From assembly GCA_965247635.1 (NCBI GenBank), contig CBDFHJ010000010.1, positions 434,001 to 498,000 on the forward strand: DNA of 64,000 nt, written 5' to 3'. A program made the position numbers and the translations under genes. Numbering within the stretch: the stretch's first letter is position 1; every line of letters starts with the position of its first letter. Shown here in pieces: positions 34,333 to 42,120 of this stretch. This DNA is from CBDFHJ01 sp965247635 (GTDB lineage Bacteria > Chloroflexota > Dehalococcoidia > Lucifugimonadales > Australimonadaceae). The notes below the pieces were generated by a model. The model was not told the DNA's origin and ran no database searches. It was given only the letters and a program-made list of their open reading frames with translations.

Positions 34333-35109
34333 TTACGCTGAGGGTGGTGGGATCTGCTGTGGCTCCTCGGGCTGATCGCTGGACTGCAGCCTGAGGTAGT
34401 CCTGGTAGAGCAGGAGCGCGAAGAGAGGGACCAGGGGTAATGCCACGGCTTGTCCGAGAGTGGAAAAAACGATCCGAGCACCAAGGGGAGCCGCATTGCC
34501 GACAACGCTCTGCATCAGAAAACTTACGGCGGGCAACACCAGCTGGACCACCAGCAACATGACCATGGTGCGCATGGTGCGTCCTTTGACAAGCCTCCAG
34601 CTCGCCCGAAGCGCGACGCCCATACTCTGCTGCTCCATGACGACAATCGGTCCGAATAGGCCCCACCGGGCGAAGAGGAACAGGCCCGCCACGATACCGA
34701 CGATGCTGATCCCACCCAGAAGCAAGACGGCGCCAATCAGCAGGCTGCCGGCCACGTACTGTGCTGCAACGGTAAAGGCGGACAGGTAGGCCGTCGCTAT
34801 ATTGGGCGACTGCCCTTGTTGTACCTGCAACGCCAGGACGATGAGGGCAGCCTCCGCCACAAAGAGGGGTATCTGTACGATAAGGGCCCACAGCAGCACC
34901 TCGAAGAGCCCGGAGGGCGTGTAAGTAAAGCTCATGGTGCTGGAGATGAGTCCGGCGATGGCGGCAATGGCGACGAAAGGCGCGAAGGCCTGCCGGTAGA
35001 GTTGGAGGGTGTCTCCCAGGACTTGGCTGAACGGGTTCGGCTCGTCCGGGAGTGGAAACTGCTCAGAAGCCAACTGAGACTCCTTTGGTCGAATGATAGG
35101 CGCAGGCAT
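34333..35109 (-). CDS. Hypothetical multi-pass membrane protein
   Basis: A 258-residue protein with a polar N-terminus and six hydrophobic segments (from about residue 43 to 240), ending in a Pro-rich, acidic tail. The pattern of GVALRASWRLVKGRTMRTM between helices resembles the repeated RSW-like motif of DUF975 and of the GdpP/GlpQ-associated membrane domain family, which often have unknown roles. I infer membership of that loose group only. The ATG at 35109 is preferred to a TTG two codons earlier; neither has a clear ribosome site. Convergent with sigA and divergent from fpg. Confidence 0.65.
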   Translation of the reverse strand: MPAPIIRPKESQLASEQFPLPDEPNPFSQVLGDTLQLYRQAFAPFVAIAAIAGLISSTMSFTYTPSGLFEVLLWALIVQIPLFVAEAALIVLALQVQQGQSPNIATAYLSAFTVAAQYVAGSLLIGAVLLLGGISIVGIVAGLFLFARWGLFGPIVVMEQQSMGVALRASWRLVKGRTMRTMVMLLVVQLVLPAVSFLMQSVVGNAAPLGARIVFSTLGQAVALPLVPLFALLLYQDYLRLQSSDQPEEPQQIPPPSA

Positions 35110-35252
35110 GGTCAATCACAATACGGCCTGGTGGAGCGTTAGGTTCATTCCCGGCCGTGTTCAGATGGGGCTTGCCTCAACCTGTGGAATCGCCGACCAT
35201 AGGGACGCCTCAGCACGGGATGAGAACAGGAATGGGTATCGGCACAGTCTGT

Positions 35253-35395
35253 CTAGTGGGCAGTCCGGAAAATACGTTTCATCTCTTTGTCACCCTGACC
35301 CCGACCTGTCGGGGGAAGGGTCTCTCGGGTGAGAGATTCTTCATCCCGATGAATCGGGACTCAGAATGACAGGAACTTTGTGGATTAAGCACTAG
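35253..35395 (-). repeat. Dispersed repeat R2, copy c (inverted)
   Basis: From CTAGTGGGCAGTCCGGAAAA to GACAGGAACTTTGTGG and ACTAG, the reverse complement of the copies at 9129 and 19103. It carries the extra palindrome TCCCGATGAATCGGGA. The 323-bp gap 35110-35432 holds no gene. Confidence 0.75.
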
Positions 35396-35432
35396 ATAGC
35401 ACTCAGCAGAACAAGGTCAGCGGGGAGGAGAG

Positions 35433-36116
35433 ATGCCCGAGGCCCCGGACTTAGAGGTTATCAAGGACTTCTTGAATGACCACCTCACCGGGCAGCCGGT
35501 GGCACGGGCCCAGGTGTTGCGGCCTACGGTCCTTCGGTCCCTTGCATCGGAGGAGTTCGCCGCCGACGTGGTGGGCCGCCGGTTCGGTGTCGTCAAGCGG
35601 CAGGGTAAGGCGCTCATGCTGCCGCTGGAGCCGGACCGCATCATGGTCATCCACCCCATGCTCACCGGTGCGCTTCAGTACTGTCCCCCCAGCACAAGGA
35701 CCACCAAGCGAACATTCTTCATTTTGGGCACTCCGGAGATGGACCTGCGCTACCTGGACGATAGGCAAATGGGCATGGTCTATTACGTGAGGCCCGACCA
35801 GCTGGCCCAGGTGCCCAGGATGGAGGAGGAGGTCCCCGACGCCCTCAGCGACCAGGTCTCGTACGCGGAGTTCGTCGAGCGGCTAAAGCCGTTTCGCGGG
35901 GAGATGAAGGGAGTCCTGACCCGGGGCCAGTTCCTTCGCGGTATTGGGAACGCCTACGCCGACGAGGTGCTGTTCGCGGCGGGGATATCGCCCTTCAAGC
36001 GCCGCAGGGACCTGATCGAAGGCGACCTCCGGCGTTTGCATCAGTCTATCCCCCAAGTGCTCCACGATGCCTTGGTGATTCTGCGGACCCGCGTCCCTCC
36101 GGACATCCACGTATAG
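35433..36116 (+). pseudogene. Formamidopyrimidine-DNA glycosylase/Nei family, 3' truncated (zinc finger missing)
   Basis: Base-excision repair glycosylase/AP lyase of the Fpg/Nei family. The N-terminal catalytic MPEAPDLE (Pro2, Glu3) is present, as are the Lys in VVKRQGKALML and the helix-two-turn-helix region LTRGQFLRGIGNAYADE. The frame ends at RVPPDIHV after 227 residues, while family members normally run to about 270 with a C-terminal Cys4 zinc finger that grips DNA. No zinc-finger codons are found in any frame downstream. The break falls where the minus-strand viral block begins, so the gene was probably cut by integration or rearrangement. A functional finger-less variant cannot be ruled out. 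GGGAGGAG precedes the ATG. Confidence 0.75.
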
Positions 36117-36347
36117 TCACGAATCGCCGGGTAGGTGGAGACGGCGGGGAAAGACGGCGTGAAGTACCGAATCGAACGGGGGTGCTAAAAAAAGCCCCCC
36201 GTCCGTTGGCCGCGTTGAAGCTGCTAAGCGTAGACGTAGAGGACCACCGGGCGGAGGGCATTCGTGATTCTAGCAGGGGCAGAGGGGGGCCGTCAACGCT
36301 TAGCATGAGGGCATGGTAAGCCGTGCGGCCGCAATCCGTCAAGGGGG

Positions 36348-36545
36348 TTAGAAGGGGGAGCGGCGGCGCTTGGTGATGGCCTTGGGCTTTAGGCGGGCCT
36401 TCTGTAAGAGCTTCGTTAGTCCTTTGAATCCGCCCTTTTCGAAAGCCCGCTCGGCGGCCTTGCGCCCGGCCACCTTTGCGGCCTCGTTGATGGCGGCCTT
36501 GGCGGCCTCGGAGCGTAGGATACGGGCTGCGATGGGGAGGACCAC
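36348..36545 (-). CDS. Small basic viral protein, last gene of the late cassette
   Basis: A 65-residue protein, rich in Lys, Arg and Ala, with a predicted long amphipathic helix (AAKAAINEAAKVAGRKAAER) and a KRRRSPF tail. The GTG start overlaps the stop codon of the preceding gene in the sequence TAGTG, so translation is probably coupled. It may bind DNA or the inner face of the viral membrane. I recognise no family. Confidence 0.55.
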   Translation of the reverse strand: MVLPIAARILRSEAAKAAINEAAKVAGRKAAERAFEKGGFKGLTKLLQKARLKPKAITKRRRSPF

Positions 36546-36754
36546 TAAGCCCCCAGGTATGCCAGGAGTCGGAGGATGAGCTGGCGGGCTGATTCCGGTC
36601 CTGCGGCCACCTGGGTAACGGTAACGACCACCAGGGCCAGCAGCACGCGCTCTACGCGCTTCTGGCGGCGGTCCAGGTCCACGATCTGCTTCTCGTTGAG
36701 CGTGGACAGCGGGACGGACGGGCCGTTGGGGTAGGCTTCGTTCCCAGGGGCCAT
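36545..36754 (-). CDS. Small single-helix membrane protein of the viral cassette
   Basis: A 69-residue protein. The polar N-terminus leads to a charged stretch (VDLDRRQKRVER), then one membrane helix (VLLALVVVTVTQVAA) and a short C-terminal amphipathic helix. The size and layout fit a viral membrane component or a holin-like protein; neither is proven. The ATG overlaps the stop of the spike gene as TAATG. A longer frame to 36901 lies wholly inside the spike gene and is not credible. Confidence 0.55.
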   Translation of the reverse strand: MAPGNEAYPNGPSVPLSTLNEKQIVDLDRRQKRVERVLLALVVVTVTQVAAGPESARQLILRLLAYLGA

Positions 36755-38043
36755 TACAGGCCCCTTTCCAGGCGGTACAGCTCGCGCAGGCCCCGTAGGT
36801 CTATGGTGTCGTCTTTCACCTGGGCTTGCAGCTTCGCGATACGGGTCCGTGACGGGTCCGGGGTGGGCCGAGGGCCGGGGATGAACTCCACGCCGGTCCA
36901 CAGGTCCCCGATATGGGCCTCGTCGCTCTCGATAAGCTCCGTGCGCGGGGGCGGCTTCCAGTCCGGCGGTGCCATGACCACGTTGAGTACCCGTCCGCCG
37001 GGCTTGCGGCAGACCGCGTAGCGGCCGGCCGGTGCCCCCACACCCGCGCCGCCTGCACCGCCTGTACCACCCGCGTTTGACCCGCCGCCGCCGCCGCCAT
37101 CACCGCCATACTCGGCCGCGCTCACGGCGCCTGCCGTACCAGCGGCCCCACCCGCCGCGCCAGGCGCGACGCCACCACCGAATCCGTAGAGCTGATTGCC
37201 CCCACCGGAGCTTCCACCGGCGGCGTCCGCGTTTCCGGTGCTGATACCTCCGCCACCCGCGCCCCCACTACCCCCGTAAACCGAGTCGCCACCATCGGCG
37301 CCCGCCGCGTTGTCCGTACCACCACCCCCGCCGCCGCCGCCATAGATAGATTGTCTGCCTGTTTGATCAGACCCTCCACCACCCCCAAACCCGTCGCTTC
37401 TTGCGTTGAAGTTGAAGGCGCGCGGGCCGCTCCCGTCGCCGCCAAGCGCGTTCACGGTGCTGCCACCGTTGCCACCCTCGCCACCCTCGACAATGAGGTC
37501 GGTGCCAAAGCTGGTGGTGCCGCCGCTCCCGCCCTTCGTTCCGTTGGCGTTTGAGCCACCGGAGCCGCTTGCGCCAGGCGCGCCGACGGTCACTGTCTCG
37601 GTAGCGCCAAGTGCGGCTGAATCGAAAACGGTCCTAACCCCCCCACCCCCGCCGCCGCCCGCGCCACCGCCCCGTTCCGTACCCGCCGCGTCGCCTCGGC
37701 CTCCACCGCCGCCACCACCAGCGCCGTAAACCTCCACGATGGTCATGGTCACGCCGGTGGGCTTGGTCCAGGTCCCGGAGCCGGTGAAGCGTTGGAAGTC
37801 CGCCACGCGGTGCTGAGAGGTGGTCACGCCCTCGATATCCGAGTGGTCGATACCGCTTACCGCTCCGTCAAACGTAGACGTCGTACCGACCCGAAGGGCA
37901 GCCAGGGTGCGGAGCATGCCCGTAAAGGTCGCGGTGTCCTGTCCGGTGATGGCGCCCGTCACCGTGAGGTCGCCCGTAATGGTCCCTCCCGTGATGGGGA
38001 GGGAGTTACCCGTGCTGAGCTGGCCGACCTTGTAGGTTCCCAT
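36754..38043 (-). CDS. Glycine-rich receptor-binding spike/fibre protein
   Basis: A 429-residue structural protein. The N-terminus has short repeats of the fibre type (LPITGGTITGDLTVTGAIT), then SGTWTKPTGVTMTIVEVYGA, the entry to a glycine-rich domain widespread in phage fibres. About 230 residues follow with long Gly runs interrupted by YGG, FGG and SGG units. The C-terminal 90 residues are ordinary (a Pro-rich loop and a coiled helix, RIAKLQAQVKDDTIDLRG). It is the likely host-recognition protein. The start at 38043 overlaps the stop of the preceding gene as TAATG; a frame start 60 nt upstream has no support. Confidence 0.75.
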   Translation of the reverse strand: MGTYKVGQLSTGNSLPITGGTITGDLTVTGAITGQDTATFTGMLRTLAALRVGTTSTFDGAVSGIDHSDIEGVTTSQHRVADFQRFTGSGTWTKPTGVTMTIVEVYGAGGGGGGGRGDAAGTERGGGAGGGGGGGVRTVFDSAALGATETVTVGAPGASGSGGSNANGTKGGSGGTTSFGTDLIVEGGEGGNGGSTVNALGGDGSGPRAFNFNARSDGFGGGGGSDQTGRQSIYGGGGGGGGTDNAAGADGGDSVYGGSGGAGGGGISTGNADAAGGSSGGGNQLYGFGGGVAPGAAGGAAGTAGAVSAAEYGGDGGGGGGSNAGGTGGAGGAGVGAPAGRYAVCRKPGGRVLNVVMAPPDWKPPPRTELIESDEAHIGDLWTGVEFIPGPRPTPDPSRTRIAKLQAQVKDDTIDLRGLRELYRLERGL

Positions 38044-39119
38044 TAGGAGCCGAATCCGAAGGAGCCGAATCCGAAGCTTCCCTTTAATCGGTCGAAGGCC
38101 CAATCTTGGGCTTTGTCCACGACCACGCCTGCTGCGGCCCGGACCAGCGCAGGAGATTGCCCCAGGCCGGTGAAGTAGTTGCCAAACACCCCGTAGGCCG
38201 GGGGTCCACCACTCCCGGTAATGAGGCCGCTAAAGAGCCCGGTTCCCGGCAGCTCTATATTCGCCAGCGGCATGGTGGGCGAAAAGAACGGGTCACCGCT
38301 TCCCAGGAATGCGGGCAATCGGGTGGGGAGGCGGTCCAAGATGCCCCCAACGTCCAGGTTGAAGCCGCCCAGGTCCTGGTCGTCGAAGCCTCCGCCGAGC
38401 AGCCCAAGGGTGGGGAGCTTGTCGAGGATGCCCCCAACGTCCAGGTTGAAGCCGCCCAGGTCCTGGTCGTCGAAGCCTCCGCCGAGCAGCCCAAGGGTGG
38501 GGAGCTTGTCGAGGATGCCCGCCACGTCCAGGTTGAAGCCGCCCAGGTCCTGGTCGTCGAAGCCTCCGCCGGGCAGCCCAAGGGTGGGGAGCTTGTCGAG
38601 GATGCCCCCAACGTCCAGGTTGGAGCCGCCCAGGTCCTGGCCGTCGAAGCCAAAGGCCGGGACGAAGGCGGCTACCTTCTCCCTCACCGCCGCTACGGCG
38701 TCCGTCACTGTCTCGGTCGCCTTGACCCTGTCCATGACGGCGTCCAGGACGTTGTTCTCACCGCTCCCTGTGACCTTGGTTGCCGCGTCTGTGAGGGTCG
38801 CTACCACGCGGTCCGCTACCGTAGCGCCTCCCGCCGTTTCCAGGACAGCGGCGGCGCGGTCCTGAATCTGGACCGTGTTGGTGATGGCCGGGAGGTTGAT
38901 GTGGAAGGTTGGGAGCTGCAAGGCCGGGGACGGGAGTGCGGGCGCCTGGGGCGCTGCGATTGGACCCGTGGGCGCCGTGAAGGCCGGGAGGTTGATAGAC
39001 CCGATGGTGGGCGCCTCTACTCCGGCAGCCTCGGCGCGCCCACCGGAGCGCAGGGCAAGGCCGACGAGAGCGGCGGCCCCCACGATACCGGCAGCGGTTA
39101 GGAGGTCCTTATTCGCCAT
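38043..39119 (-). CDS. Repeat-containing viral membrane protein
   Basis: A 358-residue protein. After the short start MANKDLL comes one membrane helix (TAAGIVGAAALVGLAL). A Pro/Ala-rich stalk to about residue 80 and a helical region (RAAAVLETAGG to AVREKVAAF) follow. Then come four copies of a 29-residue unit with the core DQDLGGFNLDVGGILDKLPT. The C-terminus is rich in Gly and Phe and ends in two SFGFGS units. This layout suits a protein anchored in the virion membrane and projecting through a vertex, or one guiding genome delivery. I infer this only from the layout and position. The start at 39119 lies 2 bp after the upstream gene's stop. Confidence 0.6.
   Translation of the reverse strand: MANKDLLTAAGIVGAAALVGLALRSGGRAEAAGVEAPTIGSINLPAFTAPTGPIAAPQAPALPSPALQLPTFHINLPAITNTVQIQDRAAAVLETAGGATVADRVVATLTDAATKVTGSGENNVLDAVMDRVKATETVTDAVAAVREKVAAFVPAFGFDGQDLGGSNLDVGGILDKLPTLGLPGGGFDDQDLGGFNLDVAGILDKLPTLGLLGGGFDDQDLGGFNLDVGGILDKLPTLGLLGGGFDDQDLGGFNLDVGGILDRLPTRLPAFLGSGDPFFSPTMPLANIELPGTGLFSGLITGSGGPPAYGVFGNYFTGLGQSPALVRAAAGVVVDKAQDWAFDRLKGSFGFGSFGFGS
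38320..38655 (-). repeat. Four 87-bp tandem repeats inside the viral membrane-protein gene
   Basis: The unit recurs with an exact 87-bp period (equivalent positions 38374, 38461, 38548 and 38635) and keeps the reading frame, giving four 29-residue units. The middle two are nearly identical; the outer two have diverged. Such arrays change copy number by slippage. Confidence 0.95.
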
Positions 39120-39121
39120 GG

Positions 39122-39544
39122 CTAGACGCCCCGCTGCGCCAGCTCCAGGCGCGCCTTCCGGTCTGCGTCCGCCGGGGTCCGCTCGGCTATCCATTCCACC
39201 TCGTTGGCCGCCGTCGCGGCGACGACGTCGTTATTGGTGATGGTGAAGTGGGTAAACGAAATCCGGGGGCCTTCGCGGGTCACGCTCTGGGCCGCCAGGA
39301 CTCCGTAGCTAATGCCGTTGGACAGGAGTACCGTAAGGCGCTGGCCGCTGTTGTTGTTTATGACCAGGGAATCGAACGGGAGGTACTTTTCATGCCGCCC
39401 ATTTTGGATGGTTGCGAAGTCCACCACCTCGACCGCGCCCGCCGCGAGGATGCCCAGGAAGGCGCGGGTACCCCATCCCTGGAAGGCGATGCGCTCCTGG
39501 CGGTTGAGACTCAGGGCTAAAGAGGTGTAGCGTCGAAGGACCAT
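39122..39544 (-). CDS. Beta-rich viral structural protein (possible minor capsid or vertex protein)
   Basis: A 140-residue protein with alternating hydrophobic strands throughout: LGILAAGAVEVVDFA, then KYLPFDSLVINNNSGQRLTV, then RISFTHFTITNNDVV. It ends in a short charged helix (DADRKARLELAQRGV). The pattern and length are compatible with a single jelly roll or an Ig-like vertex protein. GGGAGG stands about 6 nt before the ATG. It lies directly downstream of the main capsid candidate. No family recognised. Confidence 0.55.
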   Translation of the reverse strand: MVLRRYTSLALSLNRQERIAFQGWGTRAFLGILAAGAVEVVDFATIQNGRHEKYLPFDSLVINNNSGQRLTVLLSNGISYGVLAAQSVTREGPRISFTHFTITNNDVVAATAANEVEWIAERTPADADRKARLELAQRGV

Positions 39545-39616
39545 TGCACCCTCCCGTTTGCGGTTGGGGGCCGCCCTTGGAGCACGACCCCCCCACTTTA
39601 GCTATCCGGCCCGGTG

Positions 39617-40213
39617 TTACGGGCGGACGGGCTGATACCGCGTGCTGGGGATTCGGATGGTGGAGAGGTCCGGTTGGACGGTGTCCGCAGCGTCCGCGCT
39701 GAACCGGATTATGAGTAGGTCGTCCTCGCGGGCGAGGGGGCCTTGCTCCGGCAGCGGTATGCGCTGGTTGATGTCGTTCGGGTCCCCGTCCAGCTCTTCG
39801 GACCGTTCCTCAAAGACGAACTCCTGCAAGACCTGGTTAGCGTCGGCCACGACGAGCCGCGCCACGCCGTCCTCGTTGGTGACGTCTCCGACGGTGTCGT
39901 CAATGAGCTGGAAGAAGATATATCCCTGGTTGTGGCCCGCGCCTTCGTTGGGGCTGCTGTAACCCCATCGGTACGCCTGTTGGGCCGGGATGGCGAAACC
40001 GTCGTCCGTGAGATCGCCCAGGGCCGTGAAGGTCGTCGCGGGCAACACCACGTCCGTAGGCGTGGCGGTGTCCATAAACTGCGCGGTCGCCAGGGTCCGC
40101 CGCGAGCCTGGGGGCAGGTTGTCGGCGGTCTTGGGCTGCACTCCGAGAATGTTCTTCTGGATTCGACCGGCAATCTTGCCGCCGCCGCCGAGCAGTCCGC
40201 TTTGCAGTACCAT
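39617..40213 (-). CDS. Candidate major capsid protein (single jelly-roll-like)
   Basis: A 198-residue protein with a short Gly-rich N-terminus (residues 1-25) and then a dense series of predicted beta strands: TDVVLPATTFTALG, QQAYRWGYSSPNE, HNQGYIFFQLIDDTV, VARLVVADANQVLQEFVFEE, DDLLIIRFSADA and LSTIRIPSTRY. Two cassette genes after the packaging ATPase is the usual place of capsid genes in tectivirus- and sphaerolipovirus-like genomes. A strong GGAGGAG ribosome site fits a highly made product. The size fits single jelly-roll capsids (about 170-290 residues), not the double jelly roll of PRD1. The call is an inference from position and strand pattern. Confidence 0.5.
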   Translation of the reverse strand: MVLQSGLLGGGGKIAGRIQKNILGVQPKTADNLPPGSRRTLATAQFMDTATPTDVVLPATTFTALGDLTDDGFAIPAQQAYRWGYSSPNEGAGHNQGYIFFQLIDDTVGDVTNEDGVARLVVADANQVLQEFVFEERSEELDGDPNDINQRIPLPEQGPLAREDDLLIIRFSADAADTVQPDLSTIRIPSTRYQPVRP

Positions 40214-40249
40214 TGTCTCTCCTCCACCGTCGTAAGATTCGGGCCTGGT

Positions 40250-40501
40250 TTACCCCTTCCCGTTGAGCATGAGAATGCCGCTGTCCATCGCCCCGTTGAG
40301 CGCAATCATCTGGCCGTAGGTCCCGCCGATGACGGCGCCCGCCAACACCCCGCCGATGCCTGCGCCGAGCTGCGGTCCGAGGACCGCGGCGCCGAGGCTT
40401 ACCGCCACGGCGCCGCCCAGGCCAGCTACGGCGGCCTTGCCCGTCTCTTTGAGGCGCGCCATGTTGGGGGTAATGTCGAGGTTCGTGCCTTCCTTCGCCA
40501 C
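40250..40501 (-). CDS. Small glycine-zipper membrane protein of the viral cassette
   Basis: An 83-residue protein with two hydrophobic, small-residue helices (AAVAGLGGAVAVSLGAAVLG and GAGIGGVLAGAVIGG) of the glycine-zipper type, then a short tail. Membrane-containing viruses carry several such proteins. The GTG at 40501 with AGGTG upstream is used; an internal ATG 13 codons on is the alternative. First gene after the strong terminator at 40538-40581. Confidence 0.55.
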   Translation of the reverse strand: MAKEGTNLDITPNMARLKETGKAAVAGLGGAVAVSLGAAVLGPQLGAGIGGVLAGAVIGGTYGQMIALNGAMDSGILMLNGKG

Positions 40502-40537
40502 GTTGCACCTGCTTTCCGTAGTGGCGCGCTCCCCAAC

Positions 40538-40581
40538 AAAAAAGCGGTGGCGCACCCAATGTTGAGCAGCGCGCCACCGCT
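40538..40581 (-). terminator. Strong intrinsic terminator after the packaging ATPase
   Basis: An 11-bp perfect stem AGCGGTGGCGC/GCGCCACCGCT with a 22-nt loop, followed on the minus strand by six T. It separates the ATPase operon from the capsid cassette. Confidence 0.9.
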
Positions 40582-40602
40582 GGTATGCAACCAGCCTAGA
40601 AG

Positions 40603-40623
40603 GTGTGTTCTGAAACTGTCAAG
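40603..40623 (-). promoter_or_regulatory. Viral intergenic motif, copy 1 (-35-like)
   Basis: Minus strand: CTTGACAGTTTCAGAACAC. The same 21-bp block occurs at 42349-42369 with 17 of 21 bases identical. TTGACA is a perfect -35; a weak TAGGCT is 18 bp downstream. It starts 7 bp after the ATPase stop codon and is followed by the terminator hairpin. Confidence 0.55.
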
Positions 40624-40629
40624 CGGGGT

Positions 40630-41214
40630 CTAGGGGGTGAAGGGCACGGGCTCCAGCACCTGGTAGTCCCCGGTGGAGGCGTGGCGTTCCACGAAGTGAA
40701 ACGGCGGGAGGTCCGCCACCACGTCGGCAAGCCCTTTGTGGAGGTCGTCCACGAGCTGCAGGTCGTTGCGCCCCGTGAGGCGAAAGAAATACTGCCACTG
40801 CGCCAGCTCCATGAGGTCCGTATAGAGCGAGACGGGACGCCGGGCCACAGCGCCCCAGGAGAGGCCGCTATGACGGAACATATCGTTGAGAAGCGCACCC
40901 ATCGGGTGCAGGGTCTTGCGGGCTGGAAAGAAGCGGTTAGCTTCGTCCACCAGGAACAGGTCCACCTTGCGCCGGGTGGGTCCGGCCAGGACCAGGCGGC
41001 GAATCACCTTGTCCACCTCGGCTGCCGCGGCATCTCCGGCGATAGCCGAGGGCCGGTAGATGGTATGCGATTTAGGGAGGTCCTCGTACCCCTTGAGCGG
41101 GTCCACCACCAGGGCGGTAGCGAAGCTACGCGCCAGGTGCTTTGCGAGGACGCTTTTGCCGCTCTCGTTTGGACCCAGGACCACCCACCGTTTCCCCGCC
41201 AGCTTGTTCGGCAT
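40630..41214 (-). CDS. FtsK/HerA-superfamily viral genome-packaging ATPase (A32-like)
   Basis: A 194-residue P-loop ATPase expected to pump the viral genome into preformed capsids. Walker A is GPNESGKS (residues about 14-21). Walker B is VDLFLVDEANRFF (about 103-115). The following NDMFRHSGLSWGAVARRP with SLYTDLMELAQWQYFFRL matches the arrangement of the HerA/A32 family, where a conserved Gln/Arg sensor precedes the last strand. The size matches packaging ATPases of tailless membrane-containing viruses, and is far below cellular FtsK. The gene overlaps the preceding one by 89 bp. This is the best-supported viral hallmark here. Confidence 0.8.
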   Translation of the reverse strand: MPNKLAGKRWVVLGPNESGKSVLAKHLARSFATALVVDPLKGYEDLPKSHTIYRPSAIAGDAAAAEVDKVIRRLVLAGPTRRKVDLFLVDEANRFFPARKTLHPMGALLNDMFRHSGLSWGAVARRPVSLYTDLMELAQWQYFFRLTGRNDLQLVDDLHKGLADVVADLPPFHFVERHASTGDYQVLEPVPFTP

Positions 41215-41836
41215 CGTCCGGCACCGGCACCTTTGCTAGATTCTCGGAGAGCTGCGAAAGGTAGCTCTCCACCATCAGCTTGAGCATGGGCTTGTAGCGT
41301 TCGGCCACCGCCACGAGGTCCGCGCCGATGGGCCTTTTTCCCTTGCCCTGGGCGTAGCCCCGGACCTGGCCCGCGAGCTGGTCCATGAGGGTGACGGCCT
41401 GGGCGTAGGTGAGGGTCGGCGCCCGGTCCGAGACGATTTCCAGGAGACCTATCAGGTGGTCCACGGCCTCCGGGGCCGGCGGTCGGGCGGCGGAGGGCTG
41501 CGGTGGCGTGTCCGCGTTCTGCATCCCGCCCGCTGCCGCCAGCTCCCGGAGGTCGCCCAGCTTGCCGCCGGGTGTCTGTTGCGTTCCCATGGTCGTTGCT
41601 CCTGGGGTCCCGTTGGCCCGTTGCTCGCGCCACATTCCCTGTACCTGGACCAGCACGGCGTTGAGCTCCCGGAACGCCGCCGCTATGTCGGCGGGGTCAA
41701 AAGTAAATCGAGTAGTGGGCTCCGGGGCTGGCGGCGGAGGCGGAGGCGGACTGGCCGCTTGCTCGGCGGCCTCGATCTCCTCGAAGGTTAGTACGGAAGG
41801 GCCTTGGGCTCCCGCCTCAGCCTGCAGGTAATTCAT
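41126..41836 (-). CDS. Proline-rich viral protein of unknown function
   Basis: A 236-residue protein. Near the N-terminus it has a run of Pro residues after EEIEAAEQAAS. Two helical regions follow (AAFRELNAVLVQVQGMW and AVDHLIGLLEIVSD to MLKLMVESYLSQL), and the tail is basic (KRERQKRPRKAPGA). It has no membrane helix. Its end overlaps the ATPase gene by 89 bp, suggesting coupled expression, and it may be an assembly or scaffolding partner. Not recognised. Confidence 0.55.
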   Translation of the reverse strand: MNYLQAEAGAQGPSVLTFEEIEAAEQAASPPPPPPPAPEPTTRFTFDPADIAAAFRELNAVLVQVQGMWREQRANGTPGATTMGTQQTPGGKLGDLRELAAAGGMQNADTPPQPSAARPPAPEAVDHLIGLLEIVSDRAPTLTYAQAVTLMDQLAGQVRGYAQGKGKRPIGADLVAVAERYKPMLKLMVESYLSQLSENLAKVPVPDDAEQAGGETVGGPGSKRERQKRPRKAPGA

Positions 41837-41837
41837 T

Positions 41838-42116
41838 TCACGCCTCGAGGCTTAGCTTGCCGTAGGTAGGGGTCGTGGGGGCCTTCGGGAGGGTCCTGCG
41901 CCGGTAGGCGCGGCGGGGTGCCTCGGCCACGGCTTTCCGTACCGCGCCGGCCGGTAGCCGCTCGCTTTTCGGGAGCTGGTCCAGCAGGTGCTCCGTGACC
42001 GGGTAGCGGTAGCCGTGGCACTCGAAATATCCCTCTGCCCTGGTGGCCCGTAGGTGGCCCTTCGGGCATACGACTACCCTGGGGTGAGGGTGCTGCCGTC
42101 CTGGACGCCGGGGCAC
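41838..42116 (-). CDS. Small zinc-knuckle-like viral protein
   Basis: A 92-residue basic protein. VVCPKGHLRATRAEGYFECHGYRYP near its N-terminus is a possible zinc knuckle with C-x3-H and C-H ligands (written here only as a pattern; key residues Cys17, His21, Cys32, His33). The rest is rich in Arg, Pro and Lys. Four bases separate it from the previous small gene. Unknown role, perhaps nucleic-acid binding. Confidence 0.45.
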   Translation of the reverse strand: MPRRPGRQHPHPRVVVCPKGHLRATRAEGYFECHGYRYPVTEHLLDQLPKSERLPAGAVRKAVAEAPRRAYRRRTLPKAPTTPTYGKLSLEA

Positions 42117-42120
42117 CGTC

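Noticed and set aside
36150..36210. tRNA-like CCGAATCGAACGGGG as an integration site
   Set aside because: No acceptor, D or anticodon arms can be folded around it; it is part of a plain hairpin.
38320..38655. Possible CRISPR array
   Set aside because: The unit is 87 bp throughout with no distinct spacers, stays in frame and lies inside a gene.
38106..39101. 331-codon plus-strand frame with repeated units
   Set aside because: Antisense to the viral repeat protein. The repeats are explained by the minus-strand 29-residue units, which also have the ribosome sites and stop/start coupling.
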